Shown piece by piece: positions 26,917 to 34,729 of a stretch of 49,158 nucleotides of DNA (its first letter is position 1; each line of letters starts with the position of its first letter). The notes under the pieces were generated by a model. The model was not told the origin of the DNA and did no database searches. It saw nothing but the letters and a program-made list of their open reading frames with translations. This DNA comes from Defluviitaleaceae bacterium (lineage in GTDB: Bacteria; Bacillota; Clostridia; Lachnospirales; WQUN01): positions 1 through 49,158 of the forward strand of contig WQRQ01000007.1 in assembly GCA_009786685.1 (NCBI GenBank), written 5' to 3'. A program made the position numbers and the translations under genes.

Positions 26917-27453
26917 TTATGCCTCCTCTGCCAGTAATGCTTTTAGTATTTTTCGTCCTCGAAAAATTCGGTTTTTTACTTTGGAAAGCGGTTCGTCTGT
27001 TTTTTCGGAGATTTCTTGGTAGGTTAGGTCGTCGTGGTGATATAGGATTACAGGGATTTTGTATTTTTCGGGTAGGGTGTCTACTATTTTATTTATGCGT
27101 TTTGCTTGGTCGGCACGGATTAGCTCTGTTTCGGGAGAATCTGCGTGGCTGTCGGCGCGGTACTCCGTGGCTTCTATGGATACTGTTTCGATTTTTTTTC
27201 GGCGGTGCATGTCTATTATATGGTTGCTTGTGATTCTCATTATCCATGTGCTAAATTTGTATTCTGCCGTGTATTTGTGCAGGTTTTTGTACACTTTTAT
27301 AAAGACCTCCTGCGAGATGTCGTTGGCCTCTTCGACGTCGCGGGTTTGGCGCGTGATGACGGAGTAGACCAAGTTTTTGTAACGGTTTACAAGCTCCTCA
27401 AAGCTGTCTTGATTACCGTCGAGGAATGATTTTATAAGGTCTTGGTCTGTCAC
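26917..27453 (-). CDS. ECF-type RNA polymerase sigma factor
   Basis: 178 residues. Region 2 is clear (SFEELVNRYKNLVYSVITRQ then ANDISQEVFIKVYKNLHKYT, and FSTWIMRITSNHIIDMHRRK). Region 4 near the C-terminus reads LPEKYKIPVILYHHDDLTYQ-EISEKTDEPLSKVKNRIFRG-RKIL. A SigW/SigV-like factor. It likely autoregulates the operon. It starts 4 nt downstream of the RNase Z stop; no separate promoter is apparent. Confidence 0.93.
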   Translation of the reverse strand: MTDQDLIKSFLDGNQDSFEELVNRYKNLVYSVITRQTRDVEEANDISQEVFIKVYKNLHKYTAEYKFSTWIMRITSNHIIDMHRRKKIETVSIEATEYRADSHADSPETELIRADQAKRINKIVDTLPEKYKIPVILYHHDDLTYQEISEKTDEPLSKVKNRIFRGRKILKALLAEEA

Positions 27454-27457
27454 TGTA

Positions 27458-28378
27458 TCACCCCTCGAATTTTAATGTTTTTATCATGCGGTCTTTTCCT
27501 GCTTTTGTTGCGGGGAAGATTTTTGTTGCGTTTGCGAGGTAATTGTACGGGTCGGGCAGGGAAGGGCTGTAATGCGTAAGCCAAAGCTCGCGTGCATTTG
27601 CTTTTTTTGCAAGCTCGGCTGCTTCGCGAAAAATCATGTGCTTGCGTTTTGCGGCTTTTTCTTGAAGGTCGTCCTCGCCGTACAGGCCTTCGCAGATAAA
27701 CAGGTCGGCGTTTTCCGCAAAGGCGGGCAATGCCGCCGTTGGGCGGGTATCCGTGCAAAACACGACCTTTAAACCCTTGCGCGGCGCACCCATTACCATG
27801 TCGCTTGTAAAGGTTTTATCATTATATACGATTTTTTTGTCATTTTGTTTTTGCAATTCTCCCCAGAATTTTACGGGGATTTCCAGCTCGCTTGCGCGGT
27901 GCGGGTCAAACTTGCCGCGACGCAATAAATCCACGCTGTATGCAAAGCATGGCGTGCGGTGGTTAACGGGCAGGGCTTTTAAAATCAGCATTTCGTCGGG
28001 GGAGTAGCTATGCTCGGTATTTGTTTCCCATTCCATAAATTCTATGGGAAAGGGAAGGTCGCGGGCGATTACGCACAGGCTGTTTACGACGGAAGCGAGA
28101 CCTTGCGGGCCAATGAGCGTTAGCGGCTCGGTGCGGTCGGCATTTGCCATGGTAAGCAAAAGCCCCGGCAAGCCCGAAATATGGTCGCCATGAAAATGCG
28201 TAAAGCAAATAATATCAATCTGTTTAAACCCCCAGCCCAAAAGCCGCAGGCTTACCTGCGTGCCTTCTCCGCAGTCGAATAAAATAAGGCTGCCGTTTAC
28301 GCGGCATAACATAGAGGACAAAAAACGATTTGGCAAGGGCATCATTCCGCCCGTGCCTACGAGTGCAATATCAATCAT
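27458..28378 (-). CDS. rnz: Ribonuclease Z
   Basis: 306 residues with the metallo-beta-lactamase fold. Catalytic zinc motif HFHGDH (His61, His63, Asp65, His66), N-terminal GTGGMMPLPNRFLSS, FDCGEGTQ, C-terminal FCTDTRP and LTHYSPS are RNase Z landmarks. It cuts the 3' trailer of tRNA precursors, which matters here because the only tRNA in the window lacks encoded CCA. It is 21 nt after the PIN toxin gene and 4 nt before the sigma gene. Confidence 0.95.
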   Translation of the reverse strand: MIDIALVGTGGMMPLPNRFLSSMLCRVNGSLILFDCGEGTQVSLRLLGWGFKQIDIICFTHFHGDHISGLPGLLLTMANADRTEPLTLIGPQGLASVVNSLCVIARDLPFPIEFMEWETNTEHSYSPDEMLILKALPVNHRTPCFAYSVDLLRRGKFDPHRASELEIPVKFWGELQKQNDKKIVYNDKTFTSDMVMGAPRKGLKVVFCTDTRPTAALPAFAENADLFICEGLYGEDDLQEKAAKRKHMIFREAAELAKKANARELWLTHYSPSLPDPYNYLANATKIFPATKAGKDRMIKTLKFEG

Positions 28379-28399
28379 CTTAAACTATGCTCCCTGTCC

Positions 28400-28816
28400 C
28401 TAGCGTATCCACGCAAAATTTATTTTTTCTTTGCCCTCGATAACATCAAATTCGTGGTGGTCGGATGTCAGAAGCGACCCGTTAGAGACGATAGCCTGTG
28501 CCAATGCGAAGGAATCTGCAAGTGATATTTTGTATGTTATTTTTAGCCGCCCTGCTTCTTTAAACACTTCATCGGAAAGCTCATGGAATATTTGGATGGG
28601 TAGACGCTTAACATCATTATAAAAGGTATCCGCATACATGATGCCGTAAGCGCGGAGTAAGTCATAGTAAACTTCCAGCAGGTTTACCTTGTTTATGGCA
28701 AGTGTTACTTTGCCCTCGGCGGCTTTTTCATATATTGCTTCTACCATGTCTGCGCCTTTTTCGTCTGCTAAGACGGCAAGCATAGCGCAGGCGTCCAAAA
28801 TGTATATCGATGTCAT
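28400..28816 (-). CDS. PIN-domain ribonuclease toxin (VapC-like)
   Basis: 138 residues. The acidic PIN residues are present: Asp8 (YILDACAML), Glu in NLLEVYYDLL (~residue 48), Asp in ISLADSFALA (~100) and Asp in LTSDHHEFD. It is expected to cleave RNA with Mg2+ when free of its antitoxin. The start overlaps the stop of the upstream antitoxin frame by 4 nt (ATGA), the usual VapBC arrangement. It is followed 21 nt later by RNase Z. Confidence 0.88.
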   Translation of the reverse strand: MTSIYILDACAMLAVLADEKGADMVEAIYEKAAEGKVTLAINKVNLLEVYYDLLRAYGIMYADTFYNDVKRLPIQIFHELSDEVFKEAGRLKITYKISLADSFALAQAIVSNGSLLTSDHHEFDVIEGKEKINFAWIR

Positions 28817-28983
28817 TGCTCAAGCTTCTTTTCTTCTTGTTTTCGTGCAATAAATTTATCAGAAGAAATTTTGCCGTCGGCAAACATCCCGCGCAAGGGG
28901 CAGCCTTTTTTTGTTTCGGAAATAGGAGCAAGTCGAATTTCTCTTTCTGCTTCGTGCACTTTTACTTGCATTGCTTCTACCAT
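28813..28983 (-). CDS. Antitoxin for the PIN toxin, in frame with the cotH 3' end
   Basis: 56 residues: MVEAMQVKVHEAEREIRLAP then ISETKKGCPLRGMFADGKIS, ending in a basic/acidic tail. The ATG at 28983 lies 8 nt after GGAG inside the long cotH frame. The sequence resembles the small antitoxins that precede PIN toxins in clostridia, and the ATGA overlap with the toxin supports this. There is no stop codon between cotH and this start, so it is also the C-terminal 56 residues of the cotH product as read. Confidence 0.75.
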   Translation of the reverse strand: MVEAMQVKVHEAEREIRLAPISETKKGCPLRGMFADGKISSDKFIARKQEEKKLEQ

Positions 28984-31242
28984 AAATATCACTCCATCTT
29001 GGTTAATAATCACACTGTCTAAAATATTGCCATCCTCGTCGGAAAGGAAAACGCGGCGGTTTTCGCGGATATTAAAATCCAAGCGGTAGCGGAAGATATC
29101 TTCCTGCCCGCGGCTGTCCCGTCCTGCAAAGTAGAATGTTCCGCCGGGCTCAAGGGTAATGGCCGGCACAGGGAAGCGTTGCAGATTATCAAGTCTGTTG
29201 CTTAGGAAGAAACCCTCTGTACGCAACGGCTCGTAGGAACTGTTTGTTATACCTATGCCGTTGCCTCTTTCTGTGACGGAGGCGTAGTGAATCATAAGCG
29301 GCGGAAGGTCGGGGACGGTTACGAGGGTGAGCGTTACCACGCCGTCTACCGCGTCGGCTACCGTCACCTTTGTCGTTTTGGTCGAAGCATTCACGCCGTT
29401 AATTTCCCAGTGAGAAAAGGCGGTATTTGGAGGCAAAACGGGTGTCACGGGGATGGTCAAATGCGCAAAATAACGCGAAGATGTCGCCTGTACCGAGCCG
29501 ATGATTGCCTCGCCGCCGAGTACCCGCACCTCGAACATTTCGCTGTCCTCGTCAAAGTCGAATTTTTGTGCCAGGCTTCTGTTGATAAAGATATGCCTGC
29601 GCTCGGCAAAATCCAGCGTGCGGTTGCGGTAGTTGCCTATGCTGTACCAGCCTACCCAGTGGTTGAGTAGCTCTGCTTCAATTGTGTGGTTCATCTCGTT
29701 GTGGGCTTCTTCGAATAGGTTGTCAACGATTTCGCTTACGATTTCGTAGTTTACTACGTTGGCGGCTATGTCATTCATCATCATTGTAAAAAGCTCGGCC
29801 ATGTCTTGGCGTTGCAGGATGGTGCGGATTAGCTGCCCCGCGTAGTTGTCCTGCGTTAGTACATGTTGAAAAATGGGGCGGCGATAGTTTTGCCCAAACA
29901 GCCCAAAGGTTTGGTCGAGGTCGAAGATGGCATATCTCCAGCGGCCGTCCAGCTCCGGTGCCATGCCCGGGAATGGCTCGCCCGTGTAACGCCAACGGCG
30001 CAGATTATTATGCGGCCAGTCCGCGTTAGCCACAAAAATTTGGAAGGCGTAGTACCATAGTAGATTTTCGACATCTACGATTTCGTTTAGCAGGGCAAAC
30101 TCCGCGTCGTCGGTAAGGTCGCGCCATGCAAAGTAGTTTTTGTAGGTTAGCTCTTCTTCCAGTTCTTCCGTAGTGTTTCTAAACCACCACTCGCCTCGGC
30201 TTACCACGTCGAAATCGCGGGTGGGGGTGTTGTATAATTCTTGCAGATAATGCGCGTCAAAGCGTGTTTGCAGCCACATAAAGCCATAGTAGTTTCCGTT
30301 TATGAATAACGCCGCGCCCCGCGCAGGGGTTACGTCCATAAAGCCTGCGTTGCGGGCAAGGATGGAGCCAAGCTCGTTACGCATAATGCCGTGGTTACGG
30401 TCGTTACCGCCGTTGCGAAGGATTAGTGTATTGTACGCGGTGATTGGTGTGGCAAAATCGAAGGAATCCTGTATAACATCGCCGGGGAAAAATTGGTAGT
30501 GGAATCGACCCGCGTGTGGGCTGTACTCGCGGCGGGCAATAAGCCGCAGCGACCTAACGCGCTCGGCACGCGACCACGAGCCAAAAACCCGCACTCCCGC
30601 GTCTTGCTGCAAAACGCGTTCGCCCTCGGGGGTAAAGACTTCTACGTGGACGAGGCGTTCCCAGTCGCGGCCGCGTTGATTCCAGTTTGCGGGCGTCATT
30701 GGATTAATGTGCGCGTCGGGATATTCGTCCAAAAAATCTCTGCGGACAACGCCGTTTACGAGGATTCCTTCATAGAAGCAATACAAATTATCATGGTCGG
30801 TGGAAAGCGAAAAAACCAAAACATCAAAACGGTCGTCAATCCCTGCGTTTAGAAAAAATGTGTGAGTAATCGGCTCGGTTGTTTCTTCGTCGTATACGGC
30901 AATCGCTCGTACCACTGCCACATCCGGGCGAGAGCTTAGCGTAAAATCTATCGGGTTTGCAAAAACTGCGGAATAAGTTGTCGGCAACGCACCATCTAGT
31001 GTATAATGAATCACGGCATCAGGATTATTGGTTAAAATCTGAACACTAACGCCCTGTGGGAAGAAATGCCCTTCTTCGGATAAATACACGATAAGCGGCT
31101 CGTTTTCGCGCTCTTCTGCGGCCTCGGTAACTTCGTCGTTTATTGTTTCCGGCGTAACCAGTGCTGCGGGGCTGGAATGCATAAAAACTACAGTCACGAT
31201 TAAAACCGCTACGGCTAAGATTAGAACGAGGATTCTTTTCAT
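28813..31242 (-). CDS. CotH kinase family exported protein, fused at its end to an antitoxin
   Basis: 809 residues. N-terminal signal/anchor (ILVLILAVAVLIVTVVFM), a beta domain with FPQGVSVQILTNN and HYTLDGALPT (chitobiase-C-like), then the CotH kinase domain with ILRNGGNDRN, LFINGNYYGFMWLQTRFDAH and WRYAIFDLDQTFG, in which Asp residues would bind metal. A C-terminal LTD (lamin-tail-like) domain ends at VIINQ. CotH kinases phosphorylate spore-coat or secreted proteins; in this type of cluster it is extracytoplasmic. The stop codon is missing and the frame runs into the VapB-like antitoxin. Divergent from the VTC gene. Confidence 0.88.
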   Translation of the reverse strand: MKRILVLILAVAVLIVTVVFMHSSPAALVTPETINDEVTEAAEERENEPLIVYLSEEGHFFPQGVSVQILTNNPDAVIHYTLDGALPTTYSAVFANPIDFTLSSRPDVAVVRAIAVYDEETTEPITHTFFLNAGIDDRFDVLVFSLSTDHDNLYCFYEGILVNGVVRRDFLDEYPDAHINPMTPANWNQRGRDWERLVHVEVFTPEGERVLQQDAGVRVFGSWSRAERVRSLRLIARREYSPHAGRFHYQFFPGDVIQDSFDFATPITAYNTLILRNGGNDRNHGIMRNELGSILARNAGFMDVTPARGAALFINGNYYGFMWLQTRFDAHYLQELYNTPTRDFDVVSRGEWWFRNTTEELEEELTYKNYFAWRDLTDDAEFALLNEIVDVENLLWYYAFQIFVANADWPHNNLRRWRYTGEPFPGMAPELDGRWRYAIFDLDQTFGLFGQNYRRPIFQHVLTQDNYAGQLIRTILQRQDMAELFTMMMNDIAANVVNYEIVSEIVDNLFEEAHNEMNHTIEAELLNHWVGWYSIGNYRNRTLDFAERRHIFINRSLAQKFDFDEDSEMFEVRVLGGEAIIGSVQATSSRYFAHLTIPVTPVLPPNTAFSHWEINGVNASTKTTKVTVADAVDGVVTLTLVTVPDLPPLMIHYASVTERGNGIGITNSSYEPLRTEGFFLSNRLDNLQRFPVPAITLEPGGTFYFAGRDSRGQEDIFRYRLDFNIRENRRVFLSDEDGNILDSVIINQDGVIFMVEAMQVKVHEAEREIRLAPISETKKGCPLRGMFADGKISSDKFIARKQEEKKLEQ

Positions 31243-31258
31243 AAAATAAAACCTCCTT

Positions 31259-31268
31259 TACATATGTA
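31259..31268. promoter_or_regulatory. Small palindrome in the 43-nt divergent gap
   Basis: TACATATGTA is a perfect palindrome and equals the TACA-N2-TGTA core known for BlaI/MecI-type operators. There is no room here for two divergent promoters. Confidence 0.35.
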
Positions 31269-31285
31269 GAAATGGGTGGGTACAA

Positions 31286-31978
31286 TTGCGATACAGAAAC
31301 GAAAACAAATACTTTATCGACGAATGTACGGCGGAGATATTACGCGCCCGCGCCGCAGGCATTATGAAACCCGACGAAAACGGCGGCTCGTACACCGTGC
31401 ATAATTTGTATCTCGATGACAGGTACGATAGCTGTTACTACGGAAAATACATGGGGCGGCTGGAGCGCAACAAATACCGCCTGCGGTATTACAACGGCGA
31501 CAAGTCATTTATTCGCCTTGAGAGAAAGCACAAGGAAGGCAATCTCTCTTACAAAGATACCATGACAATATCCAATGAGCAATACGAAATGATAAAGTGC
31601 GGCAATTTAGATTTTATTTTAAAGGAAGAAGCACCGCTTTGGCAAACGCTCGCGACAGTGTACAGGCTGAAGGGTTTGCGCCCTACAGCCGTATTCGCGT
31701 ATAAGCGAAGAGCATTTGTGTACGAGCCGGGAGATGTGCGGTTTACCTTCGACAGCCCACCCTTCCAAACGGGCGAAACTCTGCCCTTTCACCACGAACC
31801 ACTTAAAATGACCTACGGCAAAGCTGCTTACAGCCCAATGCTGCTGGAAGTAAAATACAGCCGCTTTTTGCCTGAAATTATAAAACGCCTGCTAAACGGC
31901 CTACCGTTGGCACGCACAGATATGTCAAAATACTGCGTTGTACGCGAAAAAGGAGTTTTACCTCATGGGGAGATTTGA
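31286..31978 (+). CDS. VTC-domain polyphosphate polymerase-like protein
   Basis: 230 residues from TTG 31286; no in-frame ATG lies upstream, and the ribosome site is weak. RNENKYFID is the N-terminal VTC signature, followed by NLYLDDRYDSCYYGKYMGRL, ERNKYRLRYY, FIRLERKHKEG and the C-terminal LLEVKYSRFLPEI. These basic and acidic residues line the tunnel where yeast Vtc4 makes polyphosphate from ATP. Family members in bacteria often pair with DUF4956 and CotH genes, as here. It overlaps the DUF4956 gene by 14 nt. Confidence 0.9.
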   Translation: MRYRNENKYFIDECTAEILRARAAGIMKPDENGGSYTVHNLYLDDRYDSCYYGKYMGRLERNKYRLRYYNGDKSFIRLERKHKEGNLSYKDTMTISNEQYEMIKCGNLDFILKEEAPLWQTLATVYRLKGLRPTAVFAYKRRAFVYEPGDVRFTFDSPPFQTGETLPFHHEPLKMTYGKAAYSPMLLEVKYSRFLPEIIKRLLNGLPLARTDMSKYCVVREKGVLPHGEI

Positions 31979-32636
31979 TTTTTTACGGGACATACTTGTA
32001 AACCCGCAGCTTGTTGTATTGGAAGAATTACGACCGGAAAATCTATTGGCGGTGCTTGGCGTCGCGGCGTTTTGTGGGTTTGTTATCTTTCTTGTCTATC
32101 GGTTTTTTAACCGAGGTGTGCTTTACAGCGAAAATTTTAACTTGCTTATTTTAATGATTACCATAGTGACAGCCTTTATTATTATCACAATCGGTACTAA
32201 CCTTGTGCTTACACTGGGCATGGTCGGCGCGCTTTCTATTGTGCGGTTTAGGGCGGCCGTTAAGGACCCGCTGGATGTTGGCTTTCTTTTTTGGGGCGTT
32301 GCGGCGGGGCTTACTGCGGGTGCGAGATTGTTTTCCGTCGCGCTCATAGGCACGGCCTTTATTGCGATTTTGTATATCGTGTTTACGATGGTAAGGTTTG
32401 ACAAACGGGCGTTTTTGCTAATCGTAAGATACGCAAACGACGCAGAAGAAGCCGTAACCGAGCAACTGAAAAAAATCCGCCATAAGCTGAAAAATAAAAC
32501 CATAGGCGCAGGCTATACCGAGCTTACAATGGAAGTTAAAGTAAAAGGCAACAACACGGATTTTATGGAGCCGCTTAAACAAACTGAGCATGTAGATAAT
32601 GTTGTGCTGGTGGAATATACGGGGGATTATGCGTAA
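31965..32636 (+). CDS. DUF4956 membrane protein
   Basis: 223 residues from ATG 31965, 8 nt after AAAAAGGAGTT, inside the end of the VTC gene. Three to four hydrophobic segments: LLAVLGVAAFCGFVIFLVYR, LNLLILMITIVTAFIIITIG and the region ending FIAILYIVF. The central ALSIVRFRAAVKDPLDVGFL is the DUF4956 hallmark. A cytoplasmic tail of ~90 residues has two ferredoxin-like strands. Presumed membrane partner of the VTC and CotH proteins. Followed by a terminator. Confidence 0.9.
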   Translation: MGRFDFLRDILVNPQLVVLEELRPENLLAVLGVAAFCGFVIFLVYRFFNRGVLYSENFNLLILMITIVTAFIIITIGTNLVLTLGMVGALSIVRFRAAVKDPLDVGFLFWGVAAGLTAGARLFSVALIGTAFIAILYIVFTMVRFDKRAFLLIVRYANDAEEAVTEQLKKIRHKLKNKTIGAGYTELTMEVKVKGNNTDFMEPLKQTEHVDNVVLVEYTGDYA

Positions 32637-32649
32637 GGTAAAACAAAAA

Positions 32650-32679
32650 CGAGAGCCGTCGATTGGCTCTCGTTTTTTT
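32650..32679 (+). terminator. Terminator between DUF4956 and the CBM lipoprotein gene
   Basis: CGAGAGCC and GGCTCTCG enclose 7 nt, followed by TTTTTT; an A-tract on the other side makes it usable in both directions for these convergent genes. Confidence 0.85.
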
Positions 32680-32693
32680 ATTTGCTTTACATA

Positions 32694-33992
32694 TTATCTC
32701 GGTGCGATGGAAAAGCTGTCTACATACCATACGTCGGGGTAGTTTACCCAGTCGTTAACGTGGAATCTGATTGCAATGGACTCGATGAGTTCGTCCCAGT
32801 AAACCAGTGTTGCCGTCATTTGATACCATGTGTCCAGCGGTACACGGCCTTGTGCCGACATTTGGAATGTGTGCGCGCCGCTGCCTGCGGTTTGGTTTAC
32901 CAAAAAGCTGGGGATTGCAAAATTGGGAGCCTTGCCGTCGCGTACGTTTCCGAAGCCGTCGGCAAGACCCGCGGTATCGTCGGAGGGTACGAATATCCAC
33001 GCGGATAATTCGTACTCGACGCCCATTTGCAGCGGGTTTGGAAATTCTATTGTTAGGTTATTGCGTTGTGCTACGTAGTAGGCGTCGGTGCGCGGGTCGC
33101 CGCCTACGCGCATTCCGCGGATTACATAGCCGTCGCCGCCGTGGTCGCCGCCTGCGGGTCTAAAGCCCCATTGCCACTGGGTGTATGGGCCTCGGTCTTC
33201 CCAAACGATACCGGCAAAATGGTGAGCCTCGGCTGCGGCTTGCTCGTCGGGGGTAAAGTTAAATACATACGGGCCTGTACTTGTTTCGATTCCTTCGCCC
33301 ATATGTGCCGCAAGGTTGTCTGCGCTGTCCAAAAATACTACAGTGATTTCGTAAAGGGTAAGTGGGTTTTGGTTGTTTGCTTGGATTCTAAACCATCCGC
33401 GGTCGCCTGCCGCTGCTACCGCGCCTGCGGTTATAATGCCTTCGATTGTGAAGCTGCCGTCGAAGTCCGCTTCTGCCGTAAAAAGCTGTGTCCATGGGCT
33501 ATCCGCGCCACCAAATACAACAGTGCCGCCTGCTTGGGCAGTGCCTCTTACCGTAAAGCGATATGCGTTGTTTGCTATATCCCAGTCGAATTCATCGGTG
33601 ACGAGGTCTACCGCGTAGTGGTTTTGGTCTCGATTTGTAAGGCGAATTGCATTGCCGCCAAGTGGGTTTTCTACAATAGTGTACGTGGGCATACCTGCGG
33701 AATGTAAAAATTGCGTCCTTTCCAAGATGGCTTCCGCGCCCCTTGTGTCAACTGCCAAGCCTTGGATATGTGTGTCCGCCGCCATCGAGTATACAAAATC
33801 TGCGGGCATTACTACCGGCTCCCATTCGTCATCGTCTTCTTCTTCCGTCGGGGCGGGGGTTTCTGCGGGTGCAGGGGTTGGTGTTGGCGCAGGGGTTTCT
33901 GCGGGTGTTGGTGTTGGCTCGGCGGCTTCGCCTCCGCAAGCTGCCAACGAAAACACCGCAAAAATGAGTGCTGCAATCCATAATTTTTTCAT
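32694..33992 (-). CDS. Secreted carbohydrate-binding lipoprotein (CBM4/9-like modules)
   Basis: 432 residues. Signal peptide with lipobox LAAC (Cys19), then a Thr/Pro/Glu-rich linker (AETPAPTPTPAPAETPAPTE) that probably spans the cell wall. Two beta-sandwich modules follow, ~residues 65-215 and 225-432; the second has FVNQTAGSGAHTFQMSAQ-type strands and a LDTWYQMTATLVYWDE strand typical of CBM4/9 family folds. No catalytic domain is present, so it binds polysaccharide or displays something at the surface. It is the fourth member of the CotH/VTC/DUF4956 group, read toward the terminator. Confidence 0.8.
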   Translation of the reverse strand: MKKLWIAALIFAVFSLAACGGEAAEPTPTPAETPAPTPTPAPAETPAPTEEEDDDEWEPVVMPADFVYSMAADTHIQGLAVDTRGAEAILERTQFLHSAGMPTYTIVENPLGGNAIRLTNRDQNHYAVDLVTDEFDWDIANNAYRFTVRGTAQAGGTVVFGGADSPWTQLFTAEADFDGSFTIEGIITAGAVAAAGDRGWFRIQANNQNPLTLYEITVVFLDSADNLAAHMGEGIETSTGPYVFNFTPDEQAAAEAHHFAGIVWEDRGPYTQWQWGFRPAGGDHGGDGYVIRGMRVGGDPRTDAYYVAQRNNLTIEFPNPLQMGVEYELSAWIFVPSDDTAGLADGFGNVRDGKAPNFAIPSFLVNQTAGSGAHTFQMSAQGRVPLDTWYQMTATLVYWDELIESIAIRFHVNDWVNYPDVWYVDSFSIAPR

Positions 33993-34039
33993 TTTGATTT
34001 CCTTTCTAAGCTTATATTTTTTTTATTATACACTAAATA

Positions 34040-34064
34040 TTGACAAATGTGCTATATTTGTCAA
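34040..34064. promoter_or_regulatory. Perfect 9-bp inverted repeat in the divergent region
   Basis: TTGACAAAT (34040-34048) and ATTTGTCAA (34056-34064) flank 7 nt. It lies between the lipoprotein gene (start 33992) and the membrane-protein gene (34080). A perfect TATAAT for the lipoprotein gene lies just beyond it on the minus strand, so the site could be an operator for either gene. Confidence 0.55.
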
Positions 34065-34079
34065 TGTGTAGAGGTGAGT

Positions 34080-34715
34080 ATGAAGAAAATAAAAAAATTT
34101 TTAGTTAATAAAAAAGACCAAGGCATAAAAATCATCGCGCCAAAGGTGGTCACGGGGCTGGCTAATATTATGCGGCTTGGGCCTCGGATGATTTTTCGCT
34201 CTACTGTGGAGCTTTTACGCGCAAATTTATTTACGCGTATTTTGTCCTGCCTTACGCTGCTTGTTGTGGATGTTTACGACCTTGTTAAAGGTCGGATTTC
34301 TCGCACGCAGTTTGTTAAAAATGTTATTTTGTCCGCGCTTTTGGTAGTGAGTGGCACTATTGGATGGTACTGGGGAAGCGCGTGGATTGTGCTGGAGATT
34401 TTTGGCGGATTTGTGGATATCGTTGGCGGGATTATAGGCGCGGGGATATTGTCGTTTCTTTCTAACTTGCTGCTGGACAAGGCCAGCGCGAAGGTAATAG
34501 AAACAGACGCACAAAAAATGTGGAAAATCCTCGACCCCTATTTAGCGGAGCTATCGGAAGAAGAACAAGAAGCAATCCGCGACGGCATAACCTGCACCTG
34601 TTTGAAAAAAATGTACGCAAGCGAGGACAGGGACGCTTACGCAGAGGAGTTAATAACCCGCCTTAAAAACGGCGAAAAAGCGGAGGGCTTGCTCCGTGCC
34701 GAGGCTCACCAATAA
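34080..34715 (+). CDS. Membrane protein with glycine-zipper segment
   Basis: 211 residues from ATG 34080 behind GAGGTGA; the frame is open 11 codons upstream. A basic N-terminus (MKKIKKFLVNKKDQGIKIIA) leads to hydrophobic segments, one ending IGWYWGSAWIVLEIFGGFVD and another IVGGIIGAGILSFLSNLLL, with small residues spaced as in glycine zippers. The C-terminal ~80 residues are soluble and helical (EEEQEAIRDGITCTCLKKMY). No family is recognised. It is 14 nt upstream of trmL and probably co-transcribed with it. Confidence 0.75.
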   Translation: MKKIKKFLVNKKDQGIKIIAPKVVTGLANIMRLGPRMIFRSTVELLRANLFTRILSCLTLLVVDVYDLVKGRISRTQFVKNVILSALLVVSGTIGWYWGSAWIVLEIFGGFVDIVGGIIGAGILSFLSNLLLDKASAKVIETDAQKMWKILDPYLAELSEEEQEAIRDGITCTCLKKMYASEDRDAYAEELITRLKNGEKAEGLLRAEAHQ

Positions 34716-34729
34716 GGGAGTTTTTATAT

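Noticed and set aside
28379-28399. A separate promoter for RNase Z after the PIN toxin
   Set aside because: The 21-nt gap has no room for one; co-transcription is simpler.
33066-34071. Plus-strand frames antisense to the CBM lipoprotein
   Set aside because: Cys- and Gly-rich translations come from the reversed Thr/Pro/Glu linker and beta modules.
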